This document shows positions 42,795-54,038 of a stretch of 64,000 bases of DNA, piece after piece. Source of the stretch: Stenogyne calaminthoides (taxonomy: Eukaryota; Streptophyta; Magnoliopsida; Lamiales; Lamiaceae). Positions within the stretch are counted from its first letter, which is position 1. Each line of letters begins with the position of its first letter. Location of the stretch: the NCBI GenBank assembly GCA_037126765.1, contig JBBCBC010000019.1:26558222-26622221 (forward strand), read 5' to 3'. The position numbers were made by a program, and so were the translations under genes. Under the pieces are notes generated by a model. It ran no database searches and was not told the DNA's origin. It saw nothing but the letters and a program-made list of their open reading frames with translations.

Positions 42795-44316
42795 TGTTGG
42801 GAAATTTATAGTTTTGATGAAAGTTCAAAAACACATGTAATAGGACGATCCGACCTGTTAGGATCGATGTTTATATTACCCGCTATAGGAGACCGATTGA
42901 TAATTATCAGTATAGAACAACCGATGTAATAGTTAGGTCACATATTGAGGGGAACTCAATATGTATAGGTCGATCCAAGACTCAAAAACGGTGATATCCC
43001 GACAAAGCCGAATGCTAGAGAAGAAAGTAAGATCGATTGATCCGATCTAGTCGATATCTCTCAAATTTGAAGTCATGAAGCTCAAACTCGATGACTTCCG
43101 AAGATCGGACGGAAGACCTACATCACCGAGTGCGCTAGTTGAAGCTAAGTCCTTGACACGAAGACTCCATCGTAGATCGGTTCGGGCCGCATCGGTTTCA
43201 CTTGAGTGAAATCGATGTTTCACCTAATCATCGTCGATGACTGAACAAGAAGAATGTCAAGCTTAGTTGGAAGAACATCAATGAAAAAGTGAGTGCGCTA
43301 TCCAATAAGAACAAGACACGTATGATCGGGGAGCCGCAATTGCGGATTTGATGCTACCTCTGTAACGGCTACAAAGTACAAATTCACGCCGGCCATGCCG
43401 TTCTCGAAGCTCGTCACATCAAGCACGCAAGTCTACCAAATATAGCTTTGAAATTCAAATTGCTCTCCAACGGCTCTTTGATTTCAAGGTCTATATATAT
43501 GGGATTACACTTTAGAGTGAGATAACGGAAATTTGAACAATCAAGAAGCTCAAGCTAATTTGATTTCCGCACAAGAACACGATCAAGAAGATTATTTTTA
43601 TTAAGTGTTCATCCCATAAGTTCTTAGCATAGAAATCTTTTCATCTAGTCATTAGTCGCTTATAATGCTAAAGAAAAGATTTCATAGTTGGAACAAAATA
43701 ATCTTACCCAAACCCCAAGTTAGGTTAAGTTGTTTAGCAAGATTTTTGACTAGGGTTTCTAGTTCGATCTCCGGGATCGGTTGAGTGTGAACTCTTTAAA
43801 CATCTAGTCGATTGTAATCGTGTTGGACTAACACATAAAACTAAGTCCAGCTTGGTTAAGTAGGTGCCCCTTGTGATAGGGAAGAGTGGGACGAGGATCG
43901 GGTTTGTCCGAACCACTATAAATCTTGTGTGCTCTCTTTGCTTTGATTAACCGCTACACAATCGCACACAACCTTTTAAAGCGCATACACATTCCAAGTT
44001 GAGATCATTAGCACTAAGCTTCGATCCGATCATACTTGACACTTCATCAACCGATTAAAAGACTAACTTTGGAATCGATTGATCAAAACCGGTTTTTCAC
44101 ACGGTAAAACTTAAGCTTCCAAGACACATCAGTTAAACCGATAGTTACGAACCGACCGCTTCAGGAGATCAATAAGTTGGTTATCAGCCCAAATCGATTC
44201 ATTCGACTCTGATCAAAGCTAACCGCCTCACTTTGATCTGCACAAAAAGTTTTCAGAAGTCTATTTACCTCTCCCCTCTAGACTTCTGCCCTCACTAAAC
44301 CCTTTCGGGACCTACA
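42795..44316 (+). mobile_element. 3' LTR of element E
   Basis: About 1522 bp, TGTTGGGAAATTTATAG...CGGGACCTACA, with a TATA-like ctatatatat at 43491-43500. Its end is set by the target duplication cttta and by likeness to the D LTR end. It contains the actaagtccagcttggttaagtaggtgcc block, which resembles the reverse complement of the 'ggggcacctactaaaccaactggacttag' block in element G's LTRs, so the two families share an old segment. Confidence 0.7.
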
Positions 44317-44321
44317 CTTTA

Positions 44322-45369
44322 CATTGAGAGGTTACGGGAAATTTCAAAGCAACTCAAGAGCTCATTCGTATTATTGCAAATTGAAGCACTCGAAAAACCC
44401 TAGAATTTCCCAAGTGTTTCACATTGGAGAGAGCTCACTATTCTAAGCCTAGAGTGATAGATATATCCAAAGCTTAGAAGAGATATCCTAGCCTTTACAT
44501 TAGTTCTTATTGTAAAGGATATCTCACCCTAGTTGGAAACCAACCCAAAACCCAAACCCTTTGTTAAGGTAGTTTGTGTGTGTTTTGTTGGTGAGTTAGA
44601 GTTGTAAAGAGTTAGTAAACTATAGTGAGTTAGCCAGAAAACTCTAGAGAAGAAGTTAGTAAGCTACTTGTGGTAGTCTGAACACTTGTGTGTGTTTGAT
44701 TTAGTAAGGCGCATGAGTTGACAAAAGAAAACTCAAGGTAGAAAAGTGAGTAAGCTACAGTGAGTTAGCCAGAAAGCTTTAGGAAGTGGTTAAGAAATTT
44801 CTCTGAAGATCAGAGAGAGTGGACGTAGGAGCTTGAGTCTCTGAACCACTATAATTGCTGTGTTGTTTTGCTTTTTGTACTACATTATTATTCTTTTCAT
44901 GTTTTTCACTCGAAAGCATAGTTCATCGATATTGATTGGAACCAATCCAATCGAACTTGCATCAAATTGATCCACGACCTTAATCTTTGCTTTTATTGAA
45001 GGGAAGATTTTCAAAGAAAGCTAAAAACGAGTATAAACTTAGGGTCAACCATTCTGCACACTTGAGTAGCTAGAACATATAGTTACCAAACTGAACTAAC
45101 TCTACTGAGGGTTCAGTAAGAAAATTATCTGATCCAAGCGCCTCAGGATCTCTGATAAACTCAGGCTCAGTTAGGTTAATCTGAAGCTTCTAAAAGCAGC
45201 TCAGGATCATTGTCTCAGTAGACTTTGACTCATGGCAATCCGTGCTTCTCGAGTGGCAAAATCATCCGGATAACGACCCATCGACCAAATGAAAGAAAAA
45301 GTTTTAAAAAATCAACATGTGTATTCCCCCCCCATACACGTGTGAGACTCGTTAGCACCGGGACCAACA
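44322..45369 (+). mobile_element. 5' LTR of element D, second part
   Basis: Resumes after E and its target duplication and ends ccgggaccaaca at 45369, two bases before the PBS. It carries pieces of repeated text, such as 'gagttagccagaaa(a/g)' at 44625 and 44760. Together with 34772-35734 the LTR is about 2.0 kb. The 3' LTR copy of this part is outside the window. Confidence 0.75.
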
Positions 45370-45371
45370 AG

Positions 45372-45388
45372 TGGTATCAAAGCAGTGG
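45372..45388 (+). other. Primer-binding site of element D
   Basis: TGGTATCAAAGCAGTGG, a common variant of the initiator-Met-tRNA site, two bases after the LTR end. Gag starts about 105 bases downstream. Confidence 0.85.
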
Positions 45389-45492
45389 TTCATTTTGACC
45401 ACTTGCTTTGGTAGCCATAGTCTTTTTGCTGAAAGACTATGGTGGTCTACTGAATAGATCTGTTTGCTGATATCTTACAAGGCTCAGTCATC

Positions 45493-46782
45493 ATGCCTTC
45501 TAAGAAACTTCCTATGTTCTCTGTTGAGAGCTATGACTTATGGAGATTGAGAATGCAGGCTCATCTGTATTCAAAACATGAAAGAATGTGGAGAGTGGTT
45601 TCGAAGGACCATTCAAATTCATCATTAGAATCCCTTAATCACTAATCTTGAGAGGAATGATCGAGATGAATTTCCAAAGCCTGATGATCAACTTACTCCT
45701 GATGAGAGAAAGTTAGTCAATCTGGACTACATTGTTAAAGATACTTTGTATAGCACTATTGATGATGGTGTTATGGGGATGATTTCTCACTGTGAAACTG
45801 CAAAAGAAATATGGGACACACTTGTTGTTATGTGTCAAGGCACAGATCATATTAAGGAAAACAAACTTTCTATTGCTATTGGAAAGTTTGATAGCTTTGA
45901 AATGGAAGATAGTGAATCCATTGACAAACTTGAGGTCAGATTCACTAGCATCATGAATGATCTGAGTGCTCTTGGGAAAAGATACCCACGAGAGAGAAAG
46001 TGGCAATGAAAAATTCTTAGAGGATTATCTAAGAAATGGGATATACATCTTTGTGGTGATTGAAAACACCAAAAATATTGATTCCATGCCATATCAACAA
46101 GTTTTTCCGAACCTCAAAGCTTATGAGTTTGTGATTGACAAGAAAACTAAGAAATTTGACAAAGAAAAAGATGATTCTTCATCTAGCAAGAATGTGGCTT
46201 TCAAAGCCAAAGAGAAATCTCAGAAGTTTAGAGAGTTCGAGAACTCACTTGCCAAAAAAATCGAGGATGAGCGGGAGGATAAGCTAATCGATGGCAAGGA
46301 CGCGTTTGAAACACTCAATAGCGAGATATGGGAAATATAAGAAATATTACAGAATCACAGTACAAGAGAGACTCGAAGCCGAGGACGATAATAACCGAGA
46401 AAAGGAAGGACCGAAAAGTCAAGGATCCTCATCCGAGAAGAAGGACTCCAAGACCAAGGAGGAAAGTGATCGGGGATGATGATACCTCTACATGATGCTA
46501 ACAAATCGCCGAAGAAAGGTCACTTTCAATATGACTGCATCCGAGCCGAAAAGCATAAAGAAAGAAAGGAGAGACAAGCCAAGAGAGACAGGGAAGATCT
46601 CCAAAGAAGAAAGCAATGATTGCGAAAGAGGAAGAACATTCTCAAGAAGGTTCGGTTCCTCGATGAAAGTTTCTCGACAAAGGACGGTGATGATGTCTGT
46701 CTTATGGCTGTGGAGGAGGTAAATTCTTCTATCTCCGTTGTTGCTCCTACACAAGCACATGAGTTCTCAAGTTCAACGTAAA
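45493..46782 (+). pseudogene. Element D gag
   Basis: It starts at ATG 45493 (MPSKKLPMFSVESYDLW, Copia gag/UBN2 style). Blocks include AKEIWDTLVVMCQGT near 45805 and FDSFEMEDSESIDKLEVRFTSIMNDL near 45890-45965. A frameshift near 46005 leads to the 45966-46340 frame, then to a Lys/Glu-rich region. The CCHC knuckle is still visible as KGHFQYDC at about 46511-46534, with its first cysteines scrambled. The region 46260-46700 is CG-rich in a way that suggests CAG/CTG-type sequence errors. Gag would form the particle shell. Confidence 0.75.
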
Positions 46783-47566
46783 ACAAATAACTTTGACGAT
46801 GGATTCGTTTGAGAATCTTATGAAGGATTATTCGTGTTACAAGAACTACTCATCAAAACTCAAGAGCGTAACAAGGAACTGATCACGAGAATCAAGTGGA
46901 AAGACTCTAAAAAATCTTTGAGATCACTTCTCAATTGATAGGAACTACTGATGAACTAGATGTTCTGAAAGTACAACTCTCAGAAAAAGAGAAGGTGATA
47001 GAGATCCTGAATGGAAAATTAGAGAAATCCACTAAAGAGATTAAATTTTATTTAACCGAAGTTCAATGACCTCTTTGAGAAGCATGAAACTCTAAAGAAA
47101 TATGAGGATAGTGCGCAGAGAAAGTTAGCTCTATTGAATTCTACATCTAAAGTGATAGATGAAATTCAGAGTTATCAAAGACCTGCAACTATAAAAGCTG
47201 GATTGGGATACATTCCAGGGGGAACCTCACAAGGTCTTCTGAATGCTGCTTCTAGTAGCACCAAGACTGTCTTTGTTAAACCAGTGGCATCTAATCTTCT
47301 TACTGAAGAACTGCCCAGAGTTTTAGACAAGGGTAAAGGACCTATGGTTTCAGAAAAACTGAAGGTTCAGGGAAGAAAGCCCAGACCTCAGGAAAAGGCT
47401 AGAAAACTTGAACACTCAGTAGGAAATTTTCAGGCCAGTACTTCAAAGCCTCAGGCTAAGAATACCAACCTAAAGAGATCTGCACTGAACCATCAGAGGA
47501 ATTTTCAGAAGAGAAACACTCAGCAGAGATATTCTCAACTGAAAAGACCAAGTCCTCGACATTGAA
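46783..47566 (+). pseudogene. Element D gag-pol spacer (coiled coil and basic linker)
   Basis: 46950-47060 encodes a helical stretch (SEKEKVIEILNGKLEKSTKE). The 47134-47565 frame gives IKAGLGYIPGG, typical of Sirevirus and related Copia spacer regions, then a Lys/Gln/Arg-rich tail of about 70 residues (KGKGP, RNTQQRY). It links gag to protease; no enzymatic motif. Broken upstream by stops. Confidence 0.65.
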
Positions 47567-47961
47567 AAGACCCCAATTTCAAGACAGCAACCTAAGCCCC
47601 ACGCGTGTCTAAGGGTAAAGGTTTCCTAAACCCAAGTCAGCAGAGACAGAGACCAACAAGACAAAAGCTAAAGGCACAAAAAAGGCCTAAACCCAAGAAG
47701 AACTCTAAGGCTCATGTTCATGCTAAGTCGGCACTCATGCACGAGGATATTGCCAAGGCTCCTGGGAGGTGGTGAATGTGTATGTAGATGTTTATGGAAA
47801 CAAATCAGCCACTCTAAAGTAATTAGAGTTGTTAGGCGATTTGGGTTCCAAAAGGTATAAACTAACTGGTAGGACCCTACACCAAATGGGTACCTAAGAA
47901 CGGACATTTTTAAGTGTGAAGGAAAAAGGGCACCGAAATAATGAAAACAACATAAAGACCG

Positions 47962-48216
47962 ATGAGTGGAAATGAATTGACTTCTGTTGTATGGCATCTC
48001 GACAGTGGATGTTCAAGACATATGACAGGATATAAGCAACTAATCACTGACTATGATGAGCAAAAAGGCCCTCAGATCACATTTGGAGACAATTCCAAAG
48101 GACAAACTGAAGGATATGGAACTCTTGAAGTTGACTCTGTTCATATCCATGGTGTTTCATATGTGTCTGGTCTAAAGCATAACTTGCTTTCTATCAGTCA
48201 ATTATGTGACAAATGA
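47962..48216 (+). pseudogene. Element D protease
   Basis: An 84-residue frame with the Copia aspartic protease signature VWHLDSGCSRHMTG (catalytic Asp-Ser-Gly), then ITFGDNSKG, VSYVSGLKHNLLSISQLCD. The family's GDN...G and LKxNLLSIS blocks are intact. The frame ends at a TGA in place of a Gly codon (tgtgacaaatga-ttc), a single-base change. It cleaves the polyprotein in intact elements. Confidence 0.8.
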
Positions 48217-49300
48217 TTCAGTGTTGAGTTCTCAAAGAACTTATGTTATGTAAAAGACAATACTTCACAGAAAATTTTATTGACTGGTACTAGAAAAGGA
48301 AATGTGTATCTTGCTGATTGGAGTTCAACTCCTAAAGATACATGTTTGGTTGCAAAAAGTTCTACTGATACCAGTTGGTTGTGGCACAAAAGAATAAATC
48401 ACTTAAACTTCAAAACCCTGAACAAACTTGCAAGATTAGCACTTGTAAGGGGGTTACCCAATGAAGTGTTCAGTAAAGATCATATATGTGATGCTTGTCA
48501 GAAAGGAAAACAAATCAGAGCATCTTTCAAAAGCAAAGTAGATGTTTCTACTGATAGAATACTACAACTGTTACATATGGATCTCTTTGGTCCAGTAACA
48601 CATGTGAGCACTAATGGCAGAAAATACACACTTGTGGTAGTTGATGACTACTCTAGATACCCTGGGTCATATTCTTACTCAGTAAGAAAGAGACTCAGAC
48701 AACTACCTGAACTACTGAAAAGGCTCAAGATCTTTGAAAAAGAATCTGAGTGTGGTCAAAATCGATCGGATAAAGGAACCGAAGTTTATCAATCATATCA
48801 TATCGATTATTGTGCAAAGAAATGGAATAGCTCATGAAACATCACCGCAAGGACCCCACAATGAATGGTGTTTCTTTGAAAGAAGAAATAGGACTGAAAA
48901 GTTGCAAGGACAATGATTCTTTGAAGTTGATATTCTACAAGAGATTTTTGAAATGGGTTATCAACACCGCATGCTACTCTCGGAAACAGATCCATCTTGA
49001 CCAAGAACCAAGGAAAAAACTCCATATGATTTTGTGGAATGAAAGGAAGCCTCTTGATTCTTTCTTTTCGTGTGTTTGGTTGCAAGTGTTTCATACACAA
49101 TAATGGTAAAAACAAATTGAAAACTTTGATAGCAAAGCTAATGAAGGGATATTCTTAGGATATTCTCAAGTCAATAAAACCTTGAGTTTACAACAACTGT
49201 AGGACTCTTATTGTGGAAGAAACACCTCATGTTGTTTTTTGATGAATCGCTTGTGTTCGGAAGAAAGCAGAACATGACTTCGGGAGAACCTGATCAAGAG
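48217..49300 (+). pseudogene. Element D integrase
   Basis: The GAG-pre-integrase zinc region is intact: WLWHKRINHLNFKTLNKL, then ICDACQKGKQ (HHCC). The core starts LLHMDLFGPV with the first catalytic Asp and VVVDDYSRY. From about 48690 frames change repeatedly. The second Asp region (near 48765) reads out of frame in an aatcgatcggat context, and the catalytic Glu region (FFERRNRT) is at 48875-48900. The C-terminal domain is scattered in 48950-49300. Confidence 0.78.
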
Positions 49301-49850
49301 AATCACCAGACTTAGCCTGAAAAAGAATGATAAAACATCCTCTGAACCTGAAAAGAATAAGTCAATCACTTTCTATGAATGGAGTGAATCAGACTCAGTC
49401 AAAGAAGTTTAGGATGGAAAAACTCAGGATGGTGAGACTCAGGATGGAAATTCTCCACTGAAGGAAAGCCAACACACCTGCTGGTGACCAATCTAAACAT
49501 ACACCGATTCGGACTTCGGGTATGTAATGCCGATGAAGATGTGGTCACGGTGAGGCAAACTCTGAATCTATCAACCAATGGGGAACAAATGTCTCGATAA
49601 TGTTTCAATGGAATTTCCACGAGGAAGATGATTCTCTTTCTCGCTTCTGTTGTTAACGAATTTAATGAACTACGAACCTAACATTTTAGGATGTTGAGGA
49701 TTCTCTTTGAGGGGAACATCCAGGAGAAAATGGTTGGATAGTCATCCTACAAGTCAGATTGTGGGTGATCTATCAGATGGTGTCAAAACAAGAAGGTTCC
49801 ATGGAGAAAGTGCTTTGTTATGTTGCTTCCTATCTGAAAAAGAACCTACT
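49301..49850 (+). pseudogene. Element D integrase-RT linker
   Basis: Acidic/polar linker in mixed frames, with repeated 'caggatgg' words at 49408-49445, followed by KWLDSHPTSQIVGDLSDGVKTRR near 49728-49800. This is the usual lead-in to Copia RT (IIGDxxxGVxTRR). No catalytic function is expected. Confidence 0.6.
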
Positions 49851-50640
49851 GAGATTGAAGAAGCTCTACAAGATTCATTTTGGGTTACTGCTATGCAAGA
49901 AGAGTTGAATCAGTTCTCAAGGAATGAAGTTTGGGAGCTAGTGGATAGACCTAAGAGGCACAATGTGATTGGAACTAAGTGGGTGTTCAAGAATAAGTGA
50001 GATGAATACAACAACATTGTGAGAAACAAGGCAAGGCTAGTTGCACAAGGTTATTCCCAAGAAGAAGGCTTGGATTATGATGAAACCTTTGCACCTGTTG
50101 CAAGACTAGAAGCCATCGATTGTTTCTTGCATATCTTTGCCTACATGAAATTCACAGTCTATCAGATGAATGTGAAAAGTGCATTTCTGAATGGTGTGCT
50201 TAAGGAAGAGGTTTATGTGGAACAACCTCCTGGTTTCAGATAGAATGACCAAGTTTACAAGCTCAGGAAAGCCTTGTATGGTCTTAAGCAAGCACCCCGA
50301 GCATGGTATGATACCCTTTCTCAGTTTCTTACTGACCATGGTTTTATCAAATGAACTGTTGATTGGACTCTGTTCTGGATGGAAGATGGGAAAAACATCT
50401 TACTTGTTCAGATTTATGTAGATGACATCATATTTGGATCTCCAAATCATCACGTGTGAAAAGTTTTTACCTCGATGAAAGGAAAGTTTGAGATGTCAAT
50501 GATGGGGGAGATGAATTTCTTTCTTGGACTTCAGGTGAAACAAACTAAGGAAGGAATTTTCATCAATCAAGCAAAATACACCAAAGATCTGATTGCAAAG
50601 TATGGTGTACAGATTGCAATCTGATTAGAATTCTATGAAT
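49851..50640 (+). pseudogene. Element D reverse transcriptase
   Basis: WVTAMQEELNQFSRNEVWELV and GTKWVFKNK lead to a stop at 49998, then NKARLVAQGYSQEEGLDYDETFAPVARLEAI, YQMNVKSAFLNG (the first catalytic Asp of the usual MDVK is Asn here) and YVEQPPGF, a stop at 50241-50243, YGLKQAPRAWYDTL, then IYVDDIIFGSPN with the YVDD site intact near 50414-50430, and MGEMNFFLGLQV. Several stops interrupt an otherwise steady frame. Confidence 0.85.
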
Positions 50641-51355
50641 ACTAACTACAAGATGGATCGATCTGAAGGAAAATCGAAGAAATCACACTTGATTATATAG
50701 GGATCATTGGATCACCGCTATATCTCTGACAAGTAGGCCCGATATAACATTTTCTGTTGGGATATGTGCAAGATACCAAGTTAATCCTAAAGGCTAGTCA
50801 CATGGAGGCCGCCAAAAAGATTCGAAATATCTTAAAGGCAATTGTGAATAGAGGATTATGGTATCGGTGATGATAACCTTGAATTAAGCGGTTATTGGAT
50901 GTCGATTATGGAGGATGTAGAATTGACAGAAGTCTACCACAGAACTTGTCAATTTCTTGGAAGTAAACCCGATATCATGGTTTTCAAAGAAACAAACCTC
51001 AAAAGAGCAACCAAGATTAATTGGGTTAATACATGGTCTGCAGGAAGTTTGTCAGTGCATGATTCTTTGGCTCAGACAACAATTGAGAGATTATAAGATT
51101 ATAGTTAATGAAGTACCTATATTTTGTGATAATAATAGTGCAACTACTATTACACAAAATCATGTATTGCACACCAGATGTAAGCATGTTGATATCATAC
51201 ATCACTTCATCAGAGATCATGTTGAGAAAAAAGACATCAGAATGGAGAAAATTCATACTGATAAACAGAGAGTTGATATCTTGACTAAACCTTTGGCTGA
51301 ATCAAGATTTCAGGAACTATCAATTGAATTAGGTATGTTGGATCCAGTTGAATAA
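50641..51355 (+). pseudogene. Element D RT connection and RNase H
   Basis: IGSPLYL near 50705 and the ARYQ block near 50770 are followed by RNase H in broken frames. 50870-50960 gives the SGY..DYGG region. The Glu-containing TSTTEAEY block is replaced by scrambled text near 50985-51035. The 51100-51355 frame gives VPIFCDNNSATTITQN with the third catalytic Asp, RCKHVDIIHHFIRDHVEKKDIRMEKIHT and DILTKPLAESRF, with the stop at 51353-51355. Confidence 0.82.
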
Positions 51356-51922
51356 AGCAAATCTGAAAAATTGAAGGTTTTCAGATGCATGAAGTTTTCT
51401 CAGATTTTTACTGAAAAATTCAGGATAAAATTGAGAGTACTGAACACTGAGTCTTGGGAAACTCAGTTATCCTGAAGATTAGTACTCAGTATTATACTGA
51501 CATTTTATCAAGGTCAAAACTTAGTAAGACTGATGGAGAAAATTAGTCTAAAGAAGTATTGACTCATGCAACACATTTATTGTCTAGGCGAATCTCAATT
51601 AATCATTGGCAATAAATGACAAAACACTGAAGAAATAATTAGGCGGGACCTTTGAAATCCACGAGGAAAGTCAATGGTCTCGTGAAGCGATAATTAAATG
51701 CATTGTTCATTAATCACCAATAAGGGATAAATTGGCGGCTTAGTATTTATGTAAATCATCCTTTCATATACCCGTTTTAGTCGGTTTTTTAATCTCAACC
51801 GTCGATTTCTTCATCTACGCGATTTTCCATATATCAAAATCTCATATCCATTGGAAAAATTTCTTTTCAAAGCCCTATTCGAAAAGCCTTCATCTTCACA
51901 AACACTCGCTTGAAACCCTCGA
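51356..51922 (+). other. Element D spacer between pol and accessory region
   Basis: Non-coding, with many actgaa/cagtat words. 51770-51920 looks like a promoter plus leader (T/C-rich, catatatcaaaatc, ctcatatccattgg) ahead of the accessory frames, as in element E. There is no antisense unit of the kind seen in E. Confidence 0.4.
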
Positions 51923-52819
51923 TTGCCCGTAAATTTTCACCTATCTCAAAACCCTTCACCGAAATTCTCCAAAAATGACACTTTCAGATCGACAAAACTC
52001 GCCATTTCTAATAAACCTTGGTACAAATATGTCGTTTCTCTAAAAAGCTCGTCAATGCAACTCACGGCGAGGAGGGTTGCAGATATGATTCGTTTGGTAA
52101 AGCTTACATGCACGGTCGCGAATCAACCAGAGGCCGAATATCTCTGAACGAGGTAATTGAGTTTATCTCTAATATGCGGTTAGATGATGAGAATTGCATA
52201 GAATCTCAGACATGATCTCGCGATTTGGAGCATGGTTAAAATATGTGGATTTTGTTGGGAATTATATATTATTCCTAAGAATCTAAATGCCATATATGAG
52301 TTAAGTGATAGAGGTGAAGACCTACGGTATACATGATGGGTAGGGAACAAGAATATTTGGATAAAATTATCGAGCATCTAGTAAAGTTTGAGCTTTACTC
52401 TGAATAAGAGGCATTTGAAGCCTAAATATCGAGTGTTGTTGGATATTGTAAGCAAATGCATCATGAGTAGATCTGGTAGTTTCGAACAGATAAGCACGCC
52501 TAGGTTAAGGCTAATGGCGGCGATTGAAGATTCACCTTCCATGGCATTCAATTGGTTGCACTATTTGATCAAGGTGGTGAGTGATCAAGCCAAACAAATT
52601 TAGAAGGTGAATGGCGTTGTAGTTATCAAAGGAAAGATTCTACATGCAACCAAGATTGCATTTATCTTGGAAACGTCAGAGAGAATAAGAGGACATTGCC
52701 GATTCCACTTCCTTTCCAAAGTCAAAAATCATGTTCAAAACCAACAAAAAAAGGCTTTGAGAGGAAAGAAAGAGAAAAACTCGAGTCTCGGGAGGAGATC
52801 AAGAAGAAGAAACCGGTGA
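51923..52819 (+). pseudogene. Element D accessory gene, N-terminal part (homologue of the E ORF)
   Basis: Broken copy of the accessory protein. 52388-52603 reads LKPKYRVLLDIVSKCIMSRSGSFEQISTPRLRLMAAI...NWLHYLIKVV. This aligns residue by residue in pattern with LKRKYRLLFDILSKTIM...MAAI...NWHGFLKAIL of the E ORF. Upstream fragments around 51990-52150 and a Lys/Arg-rich C-terminal stretch at 52720-52815 (KKEKNSSLGRRSRRRNR) keep the same order. Function unknown. Confidence 0.6.
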
Positions 52820-54038
52820 TTTAAAGCCGCACAAGCTTTGGGAAAGCCCCGATGCAAATTAAAAAGAGAAAGAGAGAACCGAAGAAGATAGCATCGCCTC
52901 GAAGCCCGTAAGGCTTCAATCTATTGTCGAGAAGGAGGCCGGTGAAATCAAGAAACTCAACCCAAGGCCGCCAGAAGGGTTGAAATCTCCACTTCGGTGT
53001 TCTTGCTCGGTAGAAGTGACAAATGTGCAGGAGCAAGAAACCGAGGAATGTGTTTTTTTTCGAGGTACTCAAATATCTCTCGAGCTCGATAAAATCTCTC
53101 GTGAAATCTTCAAGGGACCTCATATCCTCTTCGAAGAAAGACCTGCTCGCACTCGATCGGTCCGAACCTCGGGAATTGCTTTGAACTTGGTTTTTTGAAT
53201 GAACCATTTCTAGATCCATCGAACTCTAGAACTCATACACTCGAATCTCTGCTTCGAAAGCCCAAGATTGAAGAAGGAGAAGCCAAAGAGACTGAATGGC
53301 TAAGTAAGGGGAACGGTTCATCTTAGACAGATATTCTCGAGTTGAATGCCTATCGACCTTGAGGATATGTTCTTCGTGCGGAGAACCACAAAAGTATATA
53401 TTCGAATCAAACACTCAGGAGATCTTTGAACATTGCTTCATCTGAGGAGAAGAGTGGTGGGAATGCAGAGACAACGCTCGACCAAATTCTCGTGTTTTAA
53501 AAAACCAAGTCGAGAATGAAAAGTCAGCCGATTTTGATGAATTAGTGAAAAAAAGCTAAATGAAAAGAAAGCTCTTGAAGGAGTTGATGCTTCCGGCCCC
53601 CCATGATCAAAATAAAGATAAGGATAAGGGAGATGATCGTAAAAAAAATCGAGAAGGAGAAGGAACCTCGGATAGATCTTGAAAGAGAAGGAAATCGGGA
53701 GTCGGATGGGGACGGATATCGATCTTTGAACAATCGATATCGACAACCTCGGTGAAGTTAGCATTCTTGGTACCTTTTAGCCTCAATTATACATTATGCC
53801 GAAGTTATTGAAGTACCTAGCTTTAAATCGATGTTTATGATATCGATCGAGGCTCGGTTGGAGCACCCATTTCGGTTTGGAAAATGTTGTACAAACTCGG
53901 TGGTTGATTTCACACCAATCTGGATGAGTTAAAGAAGATAGAGCGAGGATGGAAGAGATCTTGGCAAGGTCAATCTCAAAAGCTTGAGAATCTAAGCTCT
54001 TCATCAAGCATGCCGCAAACAATTCTCACAGAGACAAG
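52820..54038 (+). pseudogene. Element D accessory gene, CG-altered middle part
   Basis: No frame is open beyond about 70 residues on the sense strand. The text is saturated with cgatc, ctcgg, tcgag and similar words, whereas the flanking accessory frame (54039 on) has normal ctg/cag. The simplest view is that this was coding sequence continuous with both sides and that CAG/CTG positions were misread. Antisense frames here are by-products. Confidence 0.4.

Larger units (their letters stand above)
35735..44316 (+). mobile_element. Sirevirus-like Copia element E (internally deleted)
   Basis: It lies in the 5' LTR of D with target duplication cttta (35730-35734 and 44317-44321). It has a truncated 5' LTR (35735-36593) fused to the RT end and RNase H, then a 5.4-kb 3' region with an antisense unit and an accessory ORF, a purine tract at 42784-42794, and the 3' LTR (42795-44316, ending cgggacctaca, like the D LTR end cgggaccaaca). 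PBS, gag, protease, integrase and most of RT are absent, so E is non-autonomous. Confidence 0.72.
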
